Part shown: in pieces, positions 56,730 through 64,000 of the stretch
Position numbering within the stretch: position 1 is the stretch's first letter
How the letters are laid out: every line of letters starts with the position of its first letter
DNA from: Mesorhabditis belari
Taxonomy: Eukaryota; Nematoda; Chromadorea; Rhabditida; Rhabditidae
Direction: 5' to 3'
Length of the DNA: 64,000 bases
NCBI GenBank assembly: GCA_958450365.1
Contig: CAUEEP010000892.1
Span: forward strand, 297,001-361,000
Made by a program: the position numbers and the translations under genes
Notes under the pieces: generated by a model
Told to the model about the DNA's origin: nothing
The model's database searches: none
The model's input: only the letters and a program-made list of their open reading frames with translations

Positions 56730-59700
56730 CTAGTATGTAATCTTTGTGCCGGCGATCTTGGCTGTGGTTACAGTCGAAACGACGGTTGCTTCAACTAAAA
56801 ATTGGTGAGATGAACAGGTAAAAATCGGGGTTTGTCTCTTCGAAATTCAGCCTCACCCCATTTGTACGTGATCGTCGTAGTCGGTCGATTGAGTCGACTA
56901 AATGCAATGATCGGCACGACGTTTCCCTGAGAGACAATCGCTGTGCCCTTGTCCTCGGCACAACACTTTCTGCAATTGTGAATAGCTTATTAGCATTTTT
57001 AGTCTTTTATTCAGTTTTAGAATAGTTACAGTATACAATTTCTTACGTATTGTTATCCCTTTAATAATCCCTATAAGGTTTTTGATGTAATTACCGTAAA
57101 TACTGTAATAGTACCCCACGCCCCTCGTACAGTCGTGTAGTCGCAGTATTTCATTTTTTTTCAAAGCGCCCGTACTTTCAAAAATGCGTCTTTAGTATCA
57201 AAAAATAGCTGAAATTCAGGGCTATTTTTTGATACTTAAGCGCGCATTGTAGCATAAACCAGTGTCGAGAAACACTCGTTCAAAGCTAGACTACACCACG
57301 CTCCGCACCGTCATTATGGGGGTGGGGTACGATTACAGTATTTACGGTACGTATTTCTCGTTACCCAATTAAGTTATTAGTTTACTTTCTACCAAAAAAC
57401 TAGCTGAAAATAGAAGGAATATAACTGAATGAATCTCACAAGGAGAAGACATAGAGTCATTCTGGGTTTTTTTTGAACTTTGACTGCTTCATCCTACTCA
57501 ATTTGAGCTGCCGGACCTGAATCTTCATGAGTTTTTGCCCATCCTTTGCAATCGTAAGGAAAATAAAGCGGAAGTTTTTGGGATCTTCAAAAGGCGAAGT
57601 TAAGCCGCTGTTACAAGTTGCTCAGTGGCCTACTAAGTTGCTACGCTACAAGGCGAACAAGCTAGGTTCCACCCATTCGAATTTTCTTTAGCTTTTTTAG
57701 TTCAATTTCATCGAAGGCCCTTAGAAACTTCGGCTCTATTTTCTTTGAGATTGCAATGAATTGGACAAAAACTAATTACAGATTCAGATCCGGCAGCTCA
57801 AATTGGGTATATTGAAGCAGCGAAAGTTCAAAAAACCCATAATGACTTCAGGCCTTCTCCTTGTGAGATTCTGTACTATTTTTTGAAATATTAAACTTGA
57901 TTATAGCTTGAATGAGGGCTGAGTTGAAGCTGTTTCAGTTACACTATAGAGTTGACGCTTATTAGAGGCAATTCAAAAGTTTCAGGCAAAAAAGCCACAT
58001 TTTTTTAGACAAAATTCAGGCTGCACCAAGTTTAAGCCAAGAAATTCGATGAAATTTGGAATATGGCTTTTTAAACAGCCCTTTAAACAAATTGCTATCA
58101 TCTTCAGAAACTGTAAGTCTCTCACCGAATTCCGGTGTATCTGTGATCGGACATGGCCTTGATCTCGATTCCGCCATGGTAACACCCATCCACACACTCG
58201 TTGTTGGTCAGCGTCGTCAAGACTATCTGCACTTTTTTCCCAGCCGGCGCCTGAATTGAGTTTTTTTTGATAGAAACAACTAAATGTTGTAACGTTCTCA
58301 AAATTTACTCTAATCAAATAGTTGCACATAGCGAAAGCATTCGTTTGGCCCATGCTGGCACTTCCAGCGGCAATCGTTGTCGTCTGAGCGGCCGCCGTGG
58401 CCGTCAACGCGGCTCCACAACCGGCTGGCTAAACAATAAAATTAAAAAGAACTCTTGGGATTTTTCTGTTATCCATTCCTGCAATTAGCAAGAAGTGGAA
58501 CATTTCAAAATTTGATTTTTGGAGTTCGAAAGCGTTTGCAGTCAATTTTGGGCCTAATTTTACTTCCCCTCAAAAATTACTTCCTCGTTTTACGACCCCG
58601 AAAAAGTCGACCATTTTATATAAATCCCCGACCGCATTCGAAAAATCGAAAGAGAATCTTTGATCTCAAAAAAGCATTACTCTTTTGCACTGCTCTCTGG
58701 TCTTTTGTGTGCAAAACGAAAAGCATCCAAAGTAAAAACCAATTAGCAAACAAGTTTCCGTATAAGTAGCCAAATAAAAACTCAGTTCAATCTGATTTTA
58801 GTTATATAGTTGTTTTTGGTGGTACGAAAGCGGTTGCCAAAATTTCAGATCGAAACAATGTTTAGGAGAAAAGTTGTAAACGAAAAACGAGTGGTTCTAT
58901 TGGGTTGGGGAGAATGAGTCGGCGCCGAAATTTAAAGAAACTTTTTGCAGCCATAAAACCTTCTTTAAATACACGTTTTGTTTCATCAAAATGGTCCACT
59001 ATTTCTTTACAAAATGGCTTTTGAGAGATTCCACAAAGCTTTTCTTTTTTGGGATTTTATGGATTCCCAAACACAGCTAATCAAAATGACAAAAAGTCCG
59101 ACTCATTGCTTGAACAGTTTCTTCCACATAAACCTCCTTTGGTGTTTATATAAAAAAGATAGAGCACACTCAATTACATAAGGTACCAAATTTTCAGGAA
59201 GATCCCTCCAACCGTTTACTCTAGATGACAGTTTATCGATTTTGTGAAAAAATGATCCTTTGTTGAGTTGAGGCGCTGTTTGAGTTCTCTTTTAAATATT
59301 ATTTTGTAGAGAATTAGTTACCCTTCTACGGATATCAAACGCATATCATTTGACAAAGTCTGCTATAAGTTTTAGAAATTTCTTTGATTTTCGGCGCCGA
59401 CTCATTCTCCCCAACCCAATATACAGGGTGAGCCATCTCGTTTTAGAGCCAAGAGAAAATTTTTTGAAAAACGGTTTAGGGATTTGAAATCGTGATGTAA
59501 TTTCGGTCTAGAAGACATTTTTTCGCAAAAACAGAACCTTCTCATCGAGTACACAGACCTATTTTCTTAAGAGTTAAAACTTGAAATCCGATTACGACTC
59601 GTCAACTTTTTAGAGCCATAAATCTTGCGTTTCAGTTTCAATCAACCTAAAATCTTTCGTCTAGAAAGAGTTTAAAAAATAGAATTCCTTTGACTGACTA

Positions 59701-62700
59701 CATTTAATTGAAAATTTCAGTAAAATTTAGATGGTTTTTGAGAGAAATTCAAGCGACCAAGCATTTAGGTTGATTCTGGCGATATATTGCCAATTAAAAG
59801 ATTTTATCTTTGCTTGCAAAAGCTTAAATTTAACAAAAACTTGCTAGAATTACAAACTTTTATAAGAATATTTAGAATCGGATAGTTTTTTGTTATCTTA
59901 AAAGCTGAATTTGACGACTGAAAGACCAGGTGGTCCTGTAGTTTCTGACAAAGATTGTATATAATATGAATTGCCAGTCATCTTTCTCACCCTAGCCGCA
60001 CACTGGGTTCCAGCCCAGCCGGAAGGGCAGAGACACTGGTTGCAAGCTCGTGGATTTCTGATCCCACCATTCAAACAAGTAGCCCCGCTCGTGCATTTTG
60101 CTAAATAAAGAGGAATTTCAGTGAGATCTTTCAAAAAAGACTTGGGCATCCATAGTGAGCGTTCATCATCACGATTTCGTTGAAAGAGAGAATATAGGAG
60201 CCAATGTTGTCTTGGTATGTTGGTGCAAGCTAAAGGAGATGACGATAAATAATCTTTAGGCTTTCCTACTGACCTTAGTGAGTGCATAGTATTGATTGGT
60301 TGAAGAGAGCTCTCTTCCATCATAGTGCATGATGCTTCCATAATCGTAAGTCTAAAAATCGACAAAGAATTGAGATGCATAGCGCGTGTTTCCAATTTCT
60401 TGAAAAACAATGTTTTTTAAGAATACAATTAAACCTGTTTCATGATTTAACCTAGATAATGACCGAATGTATTTCTAGGCCCTTCTACAGGCTGGCTCAA
60501 GAGTTCTGTCTACATTAGTCACTATAATAAAACTTGTAAAAGCCTAAGGTGTCTCAAATTTTAATGGTTACACAATGTTTAACTCTATGCCAACCATATA
60601 AACCTGTAAATACAAAAAGTATGGTTTCAAAAACGTTTTTTAGTATTATTTCCTGTGAGCTAATATCGTTTTTCAGTTTGTTCGCATGTCAAGTTTCTAT
60701 AATTCGTTTTCCAAACTAATTTTAGTGTCTTAAAAGGAAATTTTGATAACTTATCTGAAAGAAGAATCATTTTTCTTTAAAAGTATCCCTGAAATAGTCA
60801 AATTGCTTTTGAAATTATCGATTTTGAGAGTCTCAAACATTGTTAATCGAGCTTAAAAATCGAGGGAGTTCAAGGGAGTTGCGTAAGACTCGATTGAAAA
60901 AGCATTAAAACTTCAAAACACAAATTCCTCTTTAAAACAAACATATATAAAAGGTAAAAAATAGTCGAATTTTCTAAATTTGAGTTTCATTTTGCTCTAT
61001 TTTGATGGGATTTTATTATAAAGACACTTCTATTGATTACAAAACTTTACAGCCACCCTGTATAAGTCACTAACGAGGTTTGACAGTAATTTTTTTAAAA
61101 ACTAACACCAAAGTTTTTGTTCTATGCCAAGAATTTGGGTTTTTAACTCACCACTCCGTAATTGTGATTGGTCGCAGAGGTTTCCTAAACATGTTTTTTG
61201 ATCGGATCTCCTATCTATTTGCAAACCTTTGAGAATTGGTCTCTCCATTGGGCGGGGATTCTTGCTAGAATCACATTGAGGAACGTGTCTCGGTCCCATC
61301 GTGATTGTGTGTGCCAGAAGCCGAGCGCATGGCCGAGCTCGTGCGCAGCGTGGCCAATCGTTTCACATCCATCGCCGAGCGAGAGATCCTGCACTCCGCC
61401 AGTCATTCCCACGTTCGAGTAACAGCCGTCGCCTTTGAAGAAACGAATGCGGTTTCTAGGAGAACATTTCTTGCTTAAAAGATTTTAGATTTTAGATTCT
61501 TGAGAAGGATAGAGTAGGGGGATTTCAAAAACGGTTATGTCATTAACTTACTTTGCGGTGGCTGACTGAACAAAGCTGATGCACGTCGCTTTTCTCCATT
61601 GATCAATGCCCAACAAAGCGACCTGTTTGGCTCTGGCACTCAGAGCAGCGGCACCAGTGGCAAACGTGTAGTAGACAGTTCGGCCAGCCCAAAGCTCGGC
61701 CGGCCACTGAGCCTGGCGCTTTTTGCGACCTAAGATTTGCAGGGTGGTCAAGATTTGATCAAGAATTGCACACTATTCTTTTTTCCTACGGCTAACACAT
61801 ACCGTAAATGCTGTATTAGAATGGCATCACTGACCCCTCGAAATCTTGACTTTAGATCCCTTTTGGAAGTTTTATGGATAGATCTAGGTCTAAAACCTAC
61901 TAATAATTAATCGGCAGTAAAAAATCGAAAATGTGGGTTGCCCACATGGATTTTTTTGGAGATTCAAAGGGGGTAAGGAAATAATTTCACTTTTAAACTT
62001 TTAAACGTGTTTTTTGTACGTTTTGGATAAAGGGTGAACGTTTAAAAAAGTTTTTAACGAATTCTAAATTTCTGATTTATGTGAAACCCCCTTACCTACT
62101 TTTTGGATCAGTCGATTTTGAAGAGTTGAAAAATAGAATGAGATGCCATTCTAATATAGCATTTACGGTATGTGACTTTCACGAGAAGCAAAAGCTTAAT
62201 TCAGTTAGGTTAAGTTAAAACAACTTAATTTAAGCGAATTTGAGATATTTCTGATATTTTTCAACTCCTCTTTAGACTGTGTTTCTATTAAAAAATTAAT
62301 TTATTCAAGTTTTACCTTGATTAGTTTCTAATATTATAAGCCTAAAAGCTCTTTTCTATTTCGAGTTCTTACCAAAAAAATTTTTGATTCTCCTGGGTTT
62401 GACGCAAGGTCAAATTTTTCAACTTTTAAATTTGTTTTAGCAAATCTGGACTCAATTTCGGATTCTTGATGTATTTTTTAGTCTAAAAAATGTTTTTCGA
62501 AAAGATTTTGGCTCGACTTCTCAAAAAAAAGTTCAAAAAATGCCATTTTTGACTGTTTTTTGGTCATTTTTTCTTTTTTGAACTTTTTTTGAAGCTGTGT
62601 GCGCGTGCAAAGCCAAAATCTTTTCGAGAAACACTTTTTTAGACTGAAAAATACATGAAGAATCGGAATTTGAGTCCAGATTCGCTAAAAAATGCTTTTT

Positions 62701-63640
62701 CTATTGCAAGAAACTAATGGAAATATGGTTATTAGCTCTCCATTTTAGAATAACGACTCACTGGCAGCTCCACTGGCAGGCATAACAACATCGATTTGCT
62801 TACTGAAGTTTAAATTATAAAATTAACAATCGTTTACATGACTCACTTTGTCAGAATCATATCTCCGTGGTAGAGATGTGGGGCCACTCCGGTCTTTGTG
62901 TTGATCTAGATTTTGACAAACGATTTTGTGAAGCGAAAACGTTATCTACTTGAGAAATTGTGTCTTCTGCAAGATTGGATTTTGTCTTTGGAACCTAAAA
63001 ACGAAGCTTGCTAAGGATTTCTCATTAACAAACAATGATTGGCTCATCAACACCAGGTCGGCTCTCAGGGATTTCTTCAGCGGCAGCCGCAGCACGAGCC
63101 CGCGCAAGTGCAGCGTCAAATTTGTTAACATCTGTTTCTCCAAGTGACTAAAATAGACTTAAGCTGATTTATTATTATATTCTACGGCTTTAATATCTAA
63201 TGATATCAATGTCAAACCTGTTTGAATTGATCGATTTGTGCGGCCGTCATGGTACCCCATCCGCTATCTAAAATAATATATATTAAGCGAAAATTAAGGA
63301 ATAATTTGATGTATAATCAACTATATATAAAGCAGAAAAGACGTCTGTCCGTCCGTCTGTCTGTGCGCAGCTATTGGAAAAAAGGAACGGGGCTTAGATT
63401 GCGTGGAAAACGTGGACCTCTCCAGTGAAAAACGCGAACGTTTTCCGCGTTTTCCGCTGGTATTTATTATAAAAAGAAAGCCAAAAAGCTTAACGTTGAG
63501 CCTTTTTGTTTTTAGTATAATGAGTAATTGTTTAAGATTGACAAAAATTGCTTTGATAGATTTGTCTGTAGAAAAGCATTACCGGAAGCGGCGATGCTTG
63601 CGAGAAAAGCCACAACGCTCGCCAGAATCATTTGCTGCAT
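56730..63640 (-). CDS. Secreted astacin metalloprotease (NAS type, astacin-EGF-CUB)
   Basis: Sixteen exons (63583-63640, 63218-63267, 63052-63147, 62950-62994, 62847-62905, 62762-62802, 61552-61729, 61227-61455, 61152-61184, 60274-60351, 60142-60229, 59991-60100, 58309-58428, 58126-58250, 56857-56969, 56730-56794) sum to 1488 nt, or 495 residues, all phases consistent. The signal peptide is [17 protein letters not shown] propeptide ends in a furin-like RKKRQ (about 118-122). The catalytic domain has [19 protein letters not shown] (zinc motif, about 214-232) and the Met-turn YDYGSIMHY (about 265-273). An EGF-like part follows ([23 protein letters not shown]), then a CUB domain from about 356 to the end. 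Zinc-dependent secreted proteases of this layout act on cuticle or extracellular matrix; the substrate is not inferable. Introns hold several MITEs. Confidence 0.9.
57092..57349. repeat. MITE in astacin intron 14
   Basis: Ends TACCGTAAATACTGTAAT and ATTACAGTATTTACGGTA are inverted repeats; inner GTACCCCACGCCCC and GGGGGTGGGGTAC pair too, so the element folds back over most of its length. Confidence 0.8.
57431..57871. repeat. MITE in astacin intron 14
   Basis: Inverted arms of about 95 bp: GAATCTCACAAGGAGAAG left and CTTCTCCTTGTGAGATTC right; inside them TTTGAGCTGCCGGA and TCCGGCAGCTCAAA. Confidence 0.8.
58898..59421. repeat. MITE in astacin intron 12, perfect 33 bp ends
   Basis: TATTGGGTTGGGGAGAATGA then GTCGGCGCCGAAA at the left is matched exactly in reverse at the right. 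524 bp, no transposase frame. A decayed relative lies at 25.2-25.6 kb. Confidence 0.85.
61796..62174. repeat. MITE in astacin intron 6
   Basis: CACATACCGTAAATGCTGTA left and TAGCATTTACGGTATGTG right; TTAGAATGGCATC and GATGCCATTCTAA also pair. Its interior resembles the MITE upstream of the four-transmembrane genes. Confidence 0.8.
62435..62690. repeat. Foldback element in astacin intron 6
   Basis: Arms of about 90 bp: TTTTAGCAAATCTGGACTCA left and TGAGTCCAGATTCGCTAAAA right, with GAAAAGATTTTGGC and GCCAAAATCTTTTC further in. Confidence 0.75.
63321..63400 (-). repeat. SINE tail remnant in astacin intron 1
   Basis: CTATATATAAAGCAGAAAAG followed by TCTGTCCGTCCGTCTG resembles the tail of the SINE at 8.73 kb (CTATATAAAAATAATCTCTG, then TCCGTCCG) in the same orientation. 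No tRNA-like head was found next to it. Confidence 0.4.
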
Positions 63641-64000
63641 CTAAAAAGAAATGATTAAAACTAGTTTATATGAAGCTGCAACTTAATTCAGGTCTGTAAA
63701 CACTCGGTTTTTAGTTTATTTGGTTTCCCGTCAACTCCGAGCAAAACCAAATGTTTAAATGTGGTTTCTAGCTTTCCTTGCCAAGTTTTCGTCAAATTTC
63801 AAAAAACTAACACTATTCCTTATTCTTTTAAACTCATTTCTCTGTTCCTAAATAAGTTTTCACTTTTCCTCATTAAATTACTCAAGAATTGTGCCAACAT
63901 GTTTGTTGTCACAATCAAATTCTGATTCTGATTCTGAGATTCTGAGATTCTGAATAAGCCGTTTACGGGATTCGTTTGTTCACTAGATTCAAATTAAATT
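63641..64000. other. Astacin upstream region
   Basis: Presumed promoter of the astacin gene. A tandem run of GATTCT units lies at 63920-63952. No TATA box stands out. Confidence 0.4.

Noticed and set aside
59421..61063. ACAGGGTG at 59425 and CACCCTGT at 61055 as ends of one transposon
   Set aside because: Three astacin exons lie between them in correct frame, so they cannot bound a single inserted element; the match is only about 10 bp.
63920..63952. Direct repeats near the window end as a CRISPR-like array
   Set aside because: Units are six bases without spacers, a simple microsatellite in a eukaryotic genome.

Overview
The window is nuclear DNA of a free-living rhabditid-type nematode. 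The support is a yolk vitellogenin without a polyserine phosvitin stretch, nematode serpentine chemoreceptor genes (Str, Srh and probably Srx types), a GPI-type CUB-like secreted protein, a NAS-type astacin, short GT-AG introns, and many Tc1/mariner elements. I cannot name the species. All protein-coding genes were read by joining exons by hand; for five genes the summed exon length came out as a multiple of three with consistent splice phases, and I say so in those entries.

Layout. 1-0.9 kb: end of a Tc1-like element. 1.1-1.6 kb: 3' half of an unrecognised surface protein. 1.6-2.4 kb: mariner relic. 2.7-4.5 kb (minus): intact protein kinase with a possible alternative AT-hook tail. 5.6-5.8 kb: C-type lectin relic. 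6.7-9.7 kb (minus): CUB-like mucin-tailed protein with a SINE in an intron. 10.6-12.6 kb (minus): intact Str receptor. 14.9-15.2 and 24.9-25.2 kb: two truncated Srx-like receptors. 16.4-23.6 kb (minus): vitellogenin, 14 exons, 1687 aa. 25-29 kb: repeat-rich zone with tRNA-headed SINE pieces, Tc1 and LINE relics. 27.6-31.9 kb (plus): second kinase of the same gene family, 669 aa, fused to a transmembrane segment and a 300-residue C-terminal domain I do not recognise. 33.3-41.6 kb: a large inverted duplication of a four-transmembrane gene around a Tc1 copy; a third copy lies at 52.2-55.8 kb. 42-45.6 kb: MITEs, another small four-transmembrane gene, a mariner. 46.6-52.0 kb (plus): an Srh receptor gene broken by a composite of two Ginger-like integrase transposons lying end to end with an intact Tc1 element inserted exactly between them. 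56.7-63.6 kb (minus): secreted astacin metalloprotease (astacin-EGF-CUB), 16 exons, 495 aa, with several MITEs in its long introns.

The genes do not form a pathway. They look like an ordinary nematode autosome or sex-chromosome stretch: one highly expressed housekeeping-like yolk gene in compact, GC-richer DNA, surrounded by fast-evolving chemosensory, defence-like and kinase genes in AT-rich DNA loaded with mobile elements. The most unusual items are the kinase-transmembrane fusion, the shared tail of the two kinases, the Ginger/Tc1/Ginger composite, and the three differently damaged copies of the four-transmembrane gene.
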